Shown here: positions 15,997 through 24,439 of the stretch, piece by piece
Layout: each line of letters starts with the position of its first letter
Numbering within the stretch: the stretch's first letter is position 1
Assembly (NCBI RefSeq): GCF_009497655.1
Contig: NZ_CP023318.1
Span: 1 to 64,000 of the forward strand
Direction of reading: 5' to 3'
From: Priestia megaterium
Lineage (GTDB): Bacteria > Bacillota > Bacilli > Bacillales > Bacillaceae_H
Length of the DNA stretch: 64,000 bases
Made by a program: the position numbers and the translations under genes
The notes under the pieces: model-generated
What the model was told of the DNA's origin: nothing
Databases searched by the model: none
What the model saw: only the letters and a program-made list of their open reading frames with translations

Positions 15997-16122
15997 CTAC
16001 AAACACCACATAACAAAGCCAATGTACAAGAGCCCAAAAGAGACAAATAAAATATATTTTACTATATGCAGACGTGTTTGAGACGTCATATTTGGTTCAT
16101 TACTTTTCACTTCTTGATTCAT
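15997..16122 (-). CDS. 41-aa single-pass membrane protein behind the SEDS gene
   Basis: The peptide has a hydrophilic N-terminus (MNQEVKSNEPNMTSQTRLH) and one membrane helix (VKYILFVSFGLLYIGFVMW) to the end. ATG 16122 lies seven bases after the stop of the FtsW/RodA-like gene, and GAGAGGT, eight bases upstream, overlaps that stop, so translation is probably coupled. The strong spacing, continuous operon and terminator downstream argue for a real gene. It could be a partner or stabiliser of the upstream glycosyltransferase; no homologue is recognised. Confidence 0.6.
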   Translation of the reverse strand: MNQEVKSNEPNMTSQTRLHIVKYILFVSFGLLYIGFVMWCL

Positions 16123-16128
16123 TTCTAG

Positions 16129-17298
16129 TTACCTCTCACTTTGGTCGAAAATATACACATTTGATCTAAAACTAATATTTAAAACGAGTCCCATCAAACA
16201 CATGCTACTCATAAGAGAACTGCCCCCATAGCTTATAAAAGGTAAAGGTATGCCTGTAATAGGAAGAAGACCTATACACATTCCAACATTCTCAAGAACA
16301 TGGAAGAAAATAACGGATATAATTCCTGTACAAATGTACGTAGAATATTTATCTTTTGTATGAAAGGCTACCGTTATAATTTGATAAATTAATACCATAA
16401 ACAAAAGGAGAACCAAACTTGTTCCCACGAATCCATAGTTCTCTCCAATTGCACTAAAAATGAAATCTGAATGCTTTTCCGGAACATACACAGCATAATG
16501 AGAGGTATCTCGCCCTGATATAGAACCCGAACCAATTGCCTTTACAACCTGCAAGTAGTTGTAGGAAAGACTTCCAGCATATGATTCTGGGTCAAACCAC
16601 GCATAAATACGATCGAACTGGTAGGGGTGTAAATGAAGGTATTTTTCTAAGATTGCCGCATGATTCAGTACCATGTATAAAATGATAGAAGCGACTACTC
16701 CCATAGACGCAAAGATAGGAAGAATGAGCTTCCACGTGACACCTGAAATAAATAACATCATAAAAAACAAGAAAATCATTACGAGTGCTGTTCCTAAATC
16801 GGGCTGTTGCATAATCAAAAGTATCGGGATAGAAAGAGTTGCACCCAGTTTTCCAATGAGCAGCAAATCACTGCTGACATCTCTAACTCTAAATTTTTCG
16901 TTATGTTGTTGAATTACTTTACTAAACGCTAATATTAAGGAGATTTTCATGAACTCGGATGGTTGTATTGAACCAATTCCAGGGAGCACAAACCAACTTT
17001 TCGCATTGTTTTTGAGAGGAGCAATACTTGTGGGCGAAATAATTAGCAAAATAAGAATAAAAATAGTAAAACCGTAGAAAAACCACGTGATCCGATTCAG
17101 TTGGTCTTCATCTGGCCTCATCATCATGAAGATAATGACTCCGCCTACAATGTACCATTCCACTTGTTTAACGACGAAGTTTGTTGTGTACTGGCCTGTT
17201 TGCTGGGCATTAAAAATAGCAACACAACTAATGATAAAAAATAACAAAAGGGTGAAAGCAAGCCCATAATTAAAGCTTTCTGATTTCTTACGTTCCAT
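16129..17298 (-). CDS. SEDS family glycosyltransferase (FtsW/RodA/SpoVE-like)
   Basis: About 389 aa, ten predicted membrane helices. The family signatures are KNNAKSWFVLPGIGSIQPSE (mid-protein), MQQPDLGTALV, the extracellular loop with YLQVVKAIGSGSISGRDTS and VPEKHSDFIFSAIGENYGF, and PITGIPLPFISYGGSS near the end. SEDS proteins polymerise lipid II into glycan strands, usually with a class B PBP partner; none is encoded here. ATG 17298 is used; an upstream ATG (17334) is possible and neither has a strong ribosome site. It is followed by the 41-aa membrane protein. Confidence 0.87.
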   Translation of the reverse strand: MERKKSESFNYGLAFTLLLFFIISCVAIFNAQQTGQYTTNFVVKQVEWYIVGGVIIFMMMRPDEDQLNRITWFFYGFTIFILILLIISPTSIAPLKNNAKSWFVLPGIGSIQPSEFMKISLILAFSKVIQQHNEKFRVRDVSSDLLLIGKLGATLSIPILLIMQQPDLGTALVMIFLFFMMLFISGVTWKLILPIFASMGVVASIILYMVLNHAAILEKYLHLHPYQFDRIYAWFDPESYAGSLSYNYLQVVKAIGSGSISGRDTSHYAVYVPEKHSDFIFSAIGENYGFVGTSLVLLLFMVLIYQIITVAFHTKDKYSTYICTGIISVIFFHVLENVGMCIGLLPITGIPLPFISYGGSSLMSSMCLMGLVLNISFRSNVYIFDQSER

Positions 17299-17446
17299 TT
17301 GTAAAACACCATTTCTATATAGATTTGTTGACATCGTTAATTAGACGCTTCAAAAACAAAATAGTTTTCTATTTCTGAGAAAAAATTACTCATACACAGT
17401 AAGGTTATAGCCCGTATTCCATTTGATATAAACTAAAAAAGAAGTA

Positions 17447-17477
17447 CCCTGAGAAATAGTGAGCCTAATCCTCAGGG
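17447..17477 (-). terminator. Terminator of the sigma/anti-sigma operon
   Basis: CCCTGAG and CTCAGGG pair, and the minus strand continues into TACTTCTTTTTT. Confidence 0.65.
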
Positions 17478-17492
17478 GAGGAACGCGTCTAT

Positions 17493-18578
17493 TTAATTTA
17501 GTTTTTTCTTTCCTTTAGCGTAAATAATGATTTTATAAGGATCACCTTTTATTTTAGCCTTCATGTCATCTGTTTGAAGGAATTCATCAATAATTCCTTG
17601 GAGTTCGTTGGCAAACTCTTTATTCTCTTTAGAATAACTTAATGATGTATAAATAAACACCTGTGGTTCAGGGTGAACAGAGTAGCCGACCATCTTCACA
17701 TGATATTCCTCTTTTCCTAATAAATCTTCACCAACATCATCAAGGATATTTCCCCATCTACCTTCTTGTTCTTGCTTTTTTAAGTTAATTTTATATACCT
17801 TTATAGGTGTTTTTCCTTCGTTATTTTTAACAAGAACATCGCTAATCACTTGTTTAATATCTTCAATATGCTTCTCAGTATCAAGTACTTCTAGAGCTAC
17901 TCTGGCGTCCGAGTCAAATCCTGCTATGCTAGCATCTAACACATGATAATTACGTTTTTGTAATTCAGCATCAATCTCTTGATTTATTTTGTCGTATTTT
18001 TCTTGACGAGGATCAGGTTTATACTCATATTGAACAGGATCATACCGTGTAATTTTGACTTTATAACTATCATAGTTACGTGCCTCTAAAATATCTTTTG
18101 TAATTTTATTTATATCGCCTTTAACGCGCTTAAAATACTTCTCTGAACCATCCACACTTATCTCAATTTGCTTCTTTCCTCCATAATAGGTCTGACCTAA
18201 AGAATCAATTTTATAACCTTTTTTCCTTAGCGTATTAATAATTTCAGTGCCTACAGACTCTTTCTTGAAAATCTGACCCAAATAAGGGATTTTAGAAACT
18301 ACTTGAGCCATTGCAGGAGAAACAAATGCTGAACTAATGAATGCACCACTCAAAATAACAAGTGCAATCCCATAGTAGACAACATTTCTTAGAAGGTGAT
18401 TTTTTTTCATAGGTAATATATCGTTTCCAGGCTTTACTGATTCTGATTGCTCTAATTGATCAATGGCTTCTAGAAGTCGCTGCTTCTGTTTTTGTTTTTG
18501 GTTTGATTTCCAGACCAAATCCTCATTCAGTTTTTCTAGTGAACTATCATCCATAAAAGAATTAAACCGTTTCTTCAT
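17493..18578 (-). CDS. Membrane anti-sigma factor-like protein (DUF4030 type)
   Basis: A 361-aa protein: a cytoplasmic N-terminus of about 70 residues (the likely sigma-binding part, with a KQKQKQRLLEAIDQLEQ helix), one membrane helix at about residues 70-92, then a long extracellular region with repeated YKI-rich segments like the DUF4030 proteins of Bacillus. The start overlaps the sigma gene by 17 bases, the usual sign of a sigma/anti-sigma pair. Release probably needs an envelope signal. The family assignment is from resemblance; the extracellular ligand is unknown. Confidence 0.75.
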   Translation of the reverse strand: MKKRFNSFMDDSSLEKLNEDLVWKSNQKQKQKQRLLEAIDQLEQSESVKPGNDILPMKKNHLLRNVVYYGIALVILSGAFISSAFVSPAMAQVVSKIPYLGQIFKKESVGTEIINTLRKKGYKIDSLGQTYYGGKKQIEISVDGSEKYFKRVKGDINKITKDILEARNYDSYKVKITRYDPVQYEYKPDPRQEKYDKINQEIDAELQKRNYHVLDASIAGFDSDARVALEVLDTEKHIEDIKQVISDVLVKNNEGKTPIKVYKINLKKQEQEGRWGNILDDVGEDLLGKEEYHVKMVGYSVHPEPQVFIYTSLSYSKENKEFANELQGIIDEFLQTDDMKAKIKGDPYKIIIYAKGKKKLN

Positions 18579-19089
18579 ATATATATCCGTCCTTTACTAA
18601 CTGCTTTCTCAAAGCAGGAATTGCCCTGAACTGTGTAGACTTTACTTTGCTTTCAGACCATCCTAGGATAGTAGCTGTATCTTTAACAGAAAACCCGTGC
18701 ACTTTTCGTAGTACAATGACCTTTCTGTGAGCTTCTTTAAGCTTTTCTAACGCTTGATACAGTTCTAGAGAGGTTTCTTTCAACTCAATCATCTCTTGAG
18801 GTAGAGGATTATTGTCTGTTTTAGAAAGAACAAAATCTTTCAAAAGACTTAAGGGTTTTTGTTTCCTAAAATAATCCATGGTAACATTATGTGCAATACG
18901 GAACAGCCACGTCTTTTCGCTAGAGTTTTTCTGAAAGGAATCATAAGAAAGGTAAGCTTTTACAAATGTTTCATGCGTTAAATCTTCAGCTTGCTGATAA
19001 TCTTTCACCAGCATTAAAATAAATTTTAATATGGCGTCGCTATGGTCGTCATACCAACGCTCGATTTCTTCTTTTTTTGTATTTTCCAA
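18562..19089 (-). CDS. ECF-type RNA polymerase sigma factor
   Basis: About 175 aa. Region 2: HSDAILKFILMLVKDYQQAEDLTHETFVKAYLSYDSF and KTWLFRIAHNVTMDYFR. Region 4: LEKLKEAHRKVIVLRKVHGFSVKDTATILGWSESKVKSTQFRAIPALRKQL. The start is unsure: TTG 19089 is placed after AAAAGGATGG and fits the predicted transcription start; ATG 19101 and TTG 19113 are in frame but have no usable site. It overlaps the anti-sigma gene. An ECF-like promoter just upstream suggests autoregulation. Its position between two SEDS genes suggests envelope control. Confidence 0.87.
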   Translation of the reverse strand: MENTKKEEIERWYDDHSDAILKFILMLVKDYQQAEDLTHETFVKAYLSYDSFQKNSSEKTWLFRIAHNVTMDYFRKQKPLSLLKDFVLSKTDNNPLPQEMIELKETSLELYQALEKLKEAHRKVIVLRKVHGFSVKDTATILGWSESKVKSTQFRAIPALRKQLVKDGYIYEETV

Positions 19090-19124
19090 TATCCTGACCA
19101 TCCTTTTAACCAATATTCGTTACT

Positions 19125-19150
19125 TAGACGAGAGTTTTTCAAAAAAAGTT
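19125..19150 (-). promoter_or_regulatory. Candidate ECF-type promoter
   Basis: On the minus strand, AAC (19150-19148) of ACAACTT is followed after 17 bases by CGTCTA (19130-19125). AAC plus CGTC about 16-17 bases apart is the hallmark of Bacillus ECF promoters. Confidence 0.4.
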
Positions 19151-19390
19151 GTGTTTTTTATACAAAAAATAAAAAAACTCTCTTATTTGAGAGATTTTAA
19201 TAAAAATCTTCATGTTTTTCCGTGTCTGTTTCGTAAAATGAAAATATAGATACATTTTTTAAAACTTTCACTTATGCAATAGATAGTGCAAAATTGCTAT
19301 GTAACGGTTGCATAACTGATGCAACCTTTGAGTACACTACTTGAGAAGTCTTTTAGGACTCAACTTACAACCTAATATTTATCAGTAGAA

Positions 19391-19419
19391 AGAGCTATCT
19401 TCCCTAAAGATGGCTTTTT
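19391..19419 (+). terminator. Plus-strand terminator in a gene-free gap
   Basis: AGCTATCTT pairs with AAGATGGCT and is followed by TTTTT. No plus-strand gene precedes it; the 150 bases before also hold GGTTGCAT-AACT-GATGCAACC-type hairpins, so an unrecognised small RNA is possible. Confidence 0.45.
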
Positions 19420-19423
19420 CGCC

Positions 19424-19455
19424 TTGTAGTTCACATAAAACCATTTATAGGAAAA
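19424..19455 (+). repeat. Dispersed intergenic element, partial copy
   Basis: CTTGTAGTTCACATAAAACC, then TTTATAGGAAAA. It lies directly before the hairpin at 19456. Confidence 0.55.
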
Positions 19456-19492
19456 TAAACAAGGCATCTTATAAAATAAGATGCCTTGTTTA
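19456..19492. terminator. Perfect 17-bp hairpin after the second SEDS gene
   Basis: TAAACAAGGCATCTTAT pairs perfectly with ATAAGATGCCTTGTTTA around 3 nt, ending 7 bases from the stop at 19499. Confidence 0.75.
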
Positions 19493-19498
19493 CTCAAT

Positions 19499-20689
19499 TT
19501 AAACGCTCTCTAACTTACTTTGTTTGACTAATTCCTTCTTATGCTTTTCTTCAAACTTATTAAACATAGAGATATTAGTTAATACGCCCATAGACAACAT
19601 TAATAACGTGAGGGAAGATCCACCATAACTCACAAACGGTAAAGTTACACCAGTAATAGGTAAGATACCTGTTACTGCTCCAAGGTTAACAAACACTTGA
19701 ATGCCAATCATAACTGAAATGCCTATAGCTAATAATGCTCCAAATGGTTCTTTACACTTTTGTGCTATTCTTAACCCTTTTATAATAATAAAAAACAATA
19801 AGCCTAAGACAATAAGTACTCCCCAGAAACCTAATTCCTCTGCAATAACTGCCATGATAAAATCTGTATGAGATTCAGGTAAATAACCAGCTTTTTGTAC
19901 ACCCTGTCCTAGGCCTAAGCCCTGTAGTCCCCCAGTTCCTATAGCCAAATAAGAGTTAACAAGTTGGTAACCGTCGCCTTGTTGATTTTCAAATGGATGT
20001 AAGAATCCTGTGAAACGAGAAATACGTACTGGAGAAAAGACTGTAGCGATATGGCCAGTTACTAATAAAACAAAAAGCATAACTCCTATTCCTACTACTC
20101 CTAACATCGCAATCTTTAACATTGATTTTTTAGAAATACCAGAACATAAGACAATAGCTGCAACCATTCCTAAAATAAGAAGAATTCCTCCATAATCAGG
20201 CTGCATTGCAATTAAAAAGCAAAGAAAGAAGACGATAAGAATAGGTGGAATAATAGCACGCTTTAAGTCATTTATGTATTGCTGCTTATTTGTAAATACA
20301 GCTGATAAATACACAATGATTACGAGTTTTGTTAATTCTAATGGTTGTATTCTAATTGGACCAAGAACAAGCCAACTTGTTGCATTCCCTGCCGTATGTC
20401 CAAATACAAGAACCAGAACTAGAAGTGTAGTTACTCCCCCTAATGCAAGTTTCAACACTTTTTTTTCTTGATAAATCTTATAAGGGATAATAGCTGTAAC
20501 ACAAAAAAAGAAAAAACCTGCTATAAGTGCAAGCTTTTGCTTTTGATAAAAGTAATCACCCGTGAATCCATATCGAGCAATAGCTGTTACCATACTGGCA
20601 CTGTAAACCATAATTAAACCAATCATACTTAAGATAACTAAAGCTATAATAAGCTTGTAGTCATAACACCTTAAAACCTTTTTAAACAT
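19499..20689 (-). CDS. SEDS family glycosyltransferase (FtsW/SpoVE-like)
   Basis: A 396-aa protein with ten predicted membrane helices, more typical of FtsW/SpoVE than the paralogue at 16.1 kb. Signatures: MVYSASMVTAIARY near the start, GNATSWLVLGPIRIQPLE, AMQPDYGGILLI, the loop with GDGYQLVNSYLAIGTGGLQG, LPESHTDFIMAVIAEELGFWG, and ITGVTLPFVSYGGSS. ATG 20689 follows GAGGATATTTCT; ATG 20722 has no site. An 84-aa membrane protein gene lies just upstream in the same operon. Plasmid copies could supply glycan polymerisation under special conditions. Confidence 0.9.
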   Translation of the reverse strand: MFKKVLRCYDYKLIIALVILSMIGLIMVYSASMVTAIARYGFTGDYFYQKQKLALIAGFFFFCVTAIIPYKIYQEKKVLKLALGGVTTLLVLVLVFGHTAGNATSWLVLGPIRIQPLELTKLVIIVYLSAVFTNKQQYINDLKRAIIPPILIVFFLCFLIAMQPDYGGILLILGMVAAIVLCSGISKKSMLKIAMLGVVGIGVMLFVLLVTGHIATVFSPVRISRFTGFLHPFENQQGDGYQLVNSYLAIGTGGLQGLGLGQGVQKAGYLPESHTDFIMAVIAEELGFWGVLIVLGLLFFIIIKGLRIAQKCKEPFGALLAIGISVMIGIQVFVNLGAVTGILPITGVTLPFVSYGGSSLTLLMLSMGVLTNISMFNKFEEKHKKELVKQSKLESV

Positions 20690-20728
20690 AGAAATATCCT
20701 CATTTCTTGCAGTATAAAACATATGATT

Positions 20729-20983
20729 TTAGAGAAAAGTTCTCAATAAATTAAACAAACCAAAGGCTGAACTTGCTACTATAGCCATAGTAGCTACTGT
20801 TTTGTTTCCTCCTGTCAAATAATAATGTAAACTATGTAAGATAAATGCAACTGAGACAACCATAATGACTGCCTCGTACCAAAAAGAACTATTTAGATAC
20901 CACCCTAAACTCATAAAGACAAGTAGTAGTACTAAAGAGATTGTTCTTACTCTACTTTCTGTGACAACTTCTACGTACTTCAT
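20729..20983 (-). CDS. 84-aa membrane protein ahead of the SEDS gene
   Basis: Two or three membrane helices: about residues 13-30 (ISLVLLLVFMSLGWYL), 37-55 (AVIMVVSVAFILHSLHYYL) and 61-82. The N-terminus is MKYVEVVTESRVR. ATG 20983 follows GGTAGGAGTG. The SEDS gene starts 39 bases after its stop, so the two are co-transcribed. No family is recognised. The pairing of a SEDS gene with a tiny membrane protein is repeated at 16 kb with an unrelated peptide. Confidence 0.65.
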   Translation of the reverse strand: MKYVEVVTESRVRTISLVLLLVFMSLGWYLNSSFWYEAVIMVVSVAFILHSLHYYLTGGNKTVATMAIVASSAFGLFNLLRTFL

Positions 20984-21157
20984 ACAACACTCCTACCGTT
21001 AAATAAAAATTACCATTATGTGATTAATTATCATTTATTAACCATAAATGTAAACAAGGCTATAATTATAACATAGTAAAACCTTAAGTAAGATAGGGAT
21101 AGTGGTAAAAAGTATAAGATATTGATTCTTATTCACTATAAAATGGATTATAGTTAG

Positions 21158-21203
21158 TAAATAAAAGGGGCACTGGTTCTAGAACCGGTGCTCCTTTTAT
21201 TTA
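21158..21203. terminator. Long bidirectional hairpin
   Basis: TAAATAAAAGGGGCACTGGTTC mirrors the following half with three wobble or mismatch positions. It lies in the 300-base gap between the divergent units at 20983 and 21288, with nothing else recognisable. Confidence 0.6.
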
Positions 21204-21287
21204 TAATCAAAAATTTTCTGTTTCTCGTCTTTAAGTGTATACATTTATTACGGCTTATTCGTTGTATAAGTACAGGGAGGATAAATA

Positions 21288-21779
21288 ATGAAAAAAGAAG
21301 ATATACTCGCCTCCTACCTTATCGATCTAGGAGAGGAAGTGCTCAAACTATTATTAGCTAAGGGCGCTACAAAGGAAGATGCAGAAGACATCATTCAAAA
21401 TACTTTTTACAAGGTATATACACTATTAGATGATCTAAAAGAGAGCACATTACGTCCTTGGTTTTTTAGAGTTGCACTGAATGAATACATAGACTTGAAG
21501 AGAAAAAAGGAACAGCAAAACATCTATTTAACAGAGAAAACTTATGCAAAATTACAATATACAGACTGTGAATTCGATGCCATCTTAAATAAAAATGAGA
21601 TATTTTTTTTGTTAAGGGATGTAAGAAAAGAATACAAAGAAGTCTTTTTTCTAAAGTATTACTATGATTTTTCATATGAAGAAATTGCATCTATGTTAGA
21701 CGTTAAAGTAAATAGTGTGAAGCAAAAATTATATCGTGCTCGTAACTTGATTCAATCAAAAGCAGGGGGGAAACGTTAA
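21288..21779 (+). CDS. ECF-type RNA polymerase sigma factor
   Basis: A 163-aa protein. Region 2: TKEDAEDIIQNTFYKVYTLLDDL and LRPWFFRVALNEYIDLKR. Region 4: VRKEYKEVFFLKYYYDFSYEEIASMLDVKVNSVKQKLYRARNLI. ATG 21288 follows ACAGGGAGGATAA. Its stop overlaps the anti-sigma start as TAATG. It is only distantly similar to the sigma factor at 18.6 kb. The upstream region has CTTAT-7-ATAAG symmetry near the start, but no clear ECF promoter. Regulon unknown. Confidence 0.9.
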   Translation: MKKEDILASYLIDLGEEVLKLLLAKGATKEDAEDIIQNTFYKVYTLLDDLKESTLRPWFFRVALNEYIDLKRKKEQQNIYLTEKTYAKLQYTDCEFDAILNKNEIFFLLRDVRKEYKEVFFLKYYYDFSYEEIASMLDVKVNSVKQKLYRARNLIQSKAGGKR

Positions 21780-22684
21780 TGGAAAGTTCTTTACAGAAAG
21801 CTTTGCAAAAAGCCAAACGCAAGCAAGTTCTTAAAATAGTCATTATATCAATTGTGGTTGTAATTGTAGCATTAGCAGCCCTTTATAGGGTTGGCAATTA
21901 TTTTGTAACCAAAAATACTACAAGGCTTAGCGATGCACTTTTCTTAGAAAATGAGATTGCCGAACCAAATATCCAAATTGATTCTCAAGTACGAAGTAGT
22001 AGTTCAGTATTTGGGGGTAATATTGTGACAAATCGTTCCAAAAATATTGATGGCTACATAGTTCAATGGAGCACACTAACAAGTTCATATGGTTGGTTTA
22101 TGTCCCATATTGATAGTAATGAATTAGTCCCAGCTTTCTATTCGCACGATGATGAGCTTTATCATTATGATAAACAAACTAAACAGAAAGTTGGTACTTT
22201 TTATAATCCATCTATTGAAGATTATTATGGGGGAATTAAAAACGATTTAAATGCAGTCTCAAAAATGAAAAATCACGTTGCAGAAGTGGCTATTTCTTTT
22301 GAAAAACCCTATACATTAGAGGAAATACAAAAACAAATTCCTGATAATTTGAATATTGTATGGTTGTATATGGCGTCACCTATTGTAGATGAAAGTAAGG
22401 GACCTACTGGTATGCCTGTTTATGGGTTTAACCCATCTAGTTCACCTAAGGAGAGCTACAACGAATTTACCAAGAACCTAAAAAAATATAATGCTGAAGA
22501 TGAAACAATTCAGAAGTTCCTAGCATCAAACAAAGACAAATCATTTGATAAAGTTAAAATTCTAGGGGTGATGGTGACAGGCCAAACCAAAAATTTTAAA
22601 GCATTAGAAAATAAAGATTTCATTCGTGGCGCTTCTGTAGGAGCCACCGCACAAATGGTTCCTTATATCAAACCAGAAAAATAA
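21779..22684 (+). CDS. Anti-sigma factor with sigma-regulator N and C domains
   Basis: A 301-aa protein with a short cytoplasmic start (residues 1-20), one membrane helix (about 21-42, LKIVIISIVVVIVALAALY), then an extracellular region. The layout fits the Bacillus proteins with Sigma_reg_N and Sigma_reg_C domains, as in YhdL-like regulators; the C-terminal half contains VAEVAISFEKPYTLEEIQKQ and WLYMASPI. ATG 21779 overlaps the sigma stop, so they are coupled. A terminator follows. Confidence 0.8.
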   Translation: MESSLQKALQKAKRKQVLKIVIISIVVVIVALAALYRVGNYFVTKNTTRLSDALFLENEIAEPNIQIDSQVRSSSSVFGGNIVTNRSKNIDGYIVQWSTLTSSYGWFMSHIDSNELVPAFYSHDDELYHYDKQTKQKVGTFYNPSIEDYYGGIKNDLNAVSKMKNHVAEVAISFEKPYTLEEIQKQIPDNLNIVWLYMASPIVDESKGPTGMPVYGFNPSSSPKESYNEFTKNLKKYNAEDETIQKFLASNKDKSFDKVKILGVMVTGQTKNFKALENKDFIRGASVGATAQMVPYIKPEK

Positions 22685-22689
22685 TTAGC

Positions 22690-22720
22690 AGAGACCAAGT
22701 AAATACTTGGTCTCTTTTTT
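22690..22720 (+). terminator. Terminator of the sigma/anti-sigma operon
   Basis: AGAGACCAAGTA and TACTTGGTCTCT pair perfectly, then a T run. Confidence 0.85.
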
Positions 22721-22730
22721 GTTTCTTTAA

Positions 22731-22775
22731 CAGCGAATATAAACTTAGTTAACATAAAACGTATTATCGGCAGGT
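22731..22775 (+). repeat. Dispersed intergenic element, copy
   Basis: CGAATATAAACT, then TTAGTTAACATAAAACGT and TTATCGGCAGG, between convergent genes. Confidence 0.6.
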
Positions 22776-22797
22776 TAGAAATTTGTAATATAAGTGC

Positions 22798-24042
22798 TTA
22801 AGCTTTTATAGAGTGAGATTCTTGCTCCGTTACAGTTTTAATATTATAGTTCCTTAAAGTTTTTGATGACAAAGCCAGGATAGCTGAACCACAATAAAGA
22901 GCAGCTGCCAAAATAAAAACAAATTTTACACCTAACATATCTCCTAAATATCCCATTATTAAATAGGTAACACCTGTCCAAGGAGTAAGTATGATGTTCC
23001 GAGCAGCTGTGACCTTAGCAAGTTCAGACTGTTTAATAATATCTTGTAAGACCGTTACCTGACATGTGTCTCTGATTTGATATAAAGGACCCATTAATAA
23101 ACAAAAAATAAGTGCAAGTATTCCACTGGAAGTTGTTGAAAACATAAATGTGAATAGTCCCATAGACAAACCACTTAAGGCTATAATGTATCCCATTTTC
23201 ATTTCTAAAATTCTTGACAAATATACAACAATTAATCCTCCTAGAATAGCACCAATGAAGTAAGACGCATTAATAAACCCCCACCAATCTTCTCCCTTGC
23301 CTAGTACATCATGAGTAAATGCTAATAATAAAGCAGAAGACCATATAGCATTAGCTAAAGCCTCAAAAAAGTCCATAATAGTAATATTTATAAGGATGGG
23401 AGATTTATAAATTGAACTCCACAATGGTTGGGCTTTTTTCTTAACTGTTAATGTAGCGTCTTTATGAGGTAATTCAATCTTATAAATTAGAAAGCCGGAG
23501 ACAAAAAAAGAACCCATTATTAAAAGAATCATAGCAAACGGAGAGATAAGTAAGATTAAGATACCTCCTCCTCCCCAAAGACCAGCCAATAAAATTTGAT
23601 TAACCACAGATAGACTACCATTCGCTCTAATATATTCCTTCTTTTCTACAATTAGAGGAATAACAGACATTCGAGCAGGTGCATACCAAGCCCCAATAAA
23701 ATTTAATACAAATAAAACAATTAATAATAAAATGAATGAGAATGTAAAATGAGTTACAATTAATCCACCTAATATTAAAGTTAAAACTCCTCTAGACCAT
23801 CCTACAAATCTCAATAAAGCTAAGGTATGAAATGAATTAATATACTTAGCAGCATATAAATTGCTTAGAAATCCTGCAAGAGAAGTCAATGCTAGTACAG
23901 CACCTGAACCTAATACCGAATTAGTTTGCTTGTAGACATTAACCATAACTGAAATGGTTAATAAGGTATTTGCTAACGTCTGTAAAATCTGAGAGGTCCA
24001 TAAAATTTTAAAATTTTCATTTAAGAACAACGATTTTTTCAT
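22798..24042 (-). CDS. MFS transporter (MFS_3 / YfiS-MefA-like)
   Basis: A 414-aa protein with 12 predicted membrane helices. It begins MKKSLFLNENFKILWTSQIL; an FRxLW/FKILW start and a conserved PARMSVIPLIVEKKEYIRANG in the loop after helix 4 are typical of the MFS_3 group (MefA, EntS, Bacillus YfiS-like), whose members export macrolides, siderophores or unknown compounds. The start ATG 24042 has a modest AAGGTTGATAAA site. No regulator is adjacent. Substrate unknown. Confidence 0.8.
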   Translation of the reverse strand: MKKSLFLNENFKILWTSQILQTLANTLLTISVMVNVYKQTNSVLGSGAVLALTSLAGFLSNLYAAKYINSFHTLALLRFVGWSRGVLTLILGGLIVTHFTFSFILLLIVLFVLNFIGAWYAPARMSVIPLIVEKKEYIRANGSLSVVNQILLAGLWGGGGILILLISPFAMILLIMGSFFVSGFLIYKIELPHKDATLTVKKKAQPLWSSIYKSPILINITIMDFFEALANAIWSSALLLAFTHDVLGKGEDWWGFINASYFIGAILGGLIVVYLSRILEMKMGYIIALSGLSMGLFTFMFSTTSSGILALIFCLLMGPLYQIRDTCQVTVLQDIIKQSELAKVTAARNIILTPWTGVTYLIMGYLGDMLGVKFVFILAAALYCGSAILALSSKTLRNYNIKTVTEQESHSIKA

Positions 24043-24075
24043 TTTATCAACCTTTTCATAAAGATTTTAAGTCTT

Positions 24076-24258
24076 TTATTTATCTCGGTTAGCTACTCCA
24101 TTTTTCTTTTTATCTAAAGATAGTTTCAAATGAGAAATAAACATTAATAAACCACAAATAATCATTATCCAACGCATAAATCCATGAAAGCCAGAATCGA
24201 AAATGTTTGCTAAGGCTATTATTAGACCTGATAACATACCAACAAAATTAATAAACAA
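24076..24258 (-). CDS. Two-helix small membrane protein, paralogue of the 27.3-kb gene
   Basis: About 60 aa. After a short start the protein has two helices (GMLSGLIIALANIF and FMRWIMIICGLLMFISHL) and a basic tail. TTG 24258 is chosen because GGGGAAGGGG lies seven bases upstream; the paralogue at 27287-27478 has a TTG at the equivalent place after AAAGGAG. The two share N-Y/F-GML, ALANI, SGF-GFMRW, CGLL-F--HLK--LDKK. Their 5' flanks are also similar, so the duplication includes promoter and dispersed element. Function unknown. Confidence 0.6.
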   Translation of the reverse strand: MFINFVGMLSGLIIALANIFDSGFHGFMRWIMIICGLLMFISHLKLSLDKKKNGVANRDK

Positions 24259-24320
24259 AAAATAACCCCTTCCCCTTTTTTCCTTATAATTACATTTTAT
24301 CAAAGTTTACGTATTAATTC

Positions 24321-24372
24321 AGAATGTATGTCATGTCCAACCATTGTTACCATAATCAAAATTGTTAGTAGT
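24321..24372 (+). repeat. Dispersed intergenic element, copy
   Basis: AGAATGTATGTCATGTCCAA, then CATTGTTACCATAATC and TTGTTAGTAG. It is duplicated together with the neighbouring gene at 27.5 kb. Confidence 0.6.
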
Positions 24373-24439
24373 AAAGCAAAATATTAATAGCCATATCTAT
24401 GGTTAGATATGGCTATTATATGTACATAAACACTTTCGA

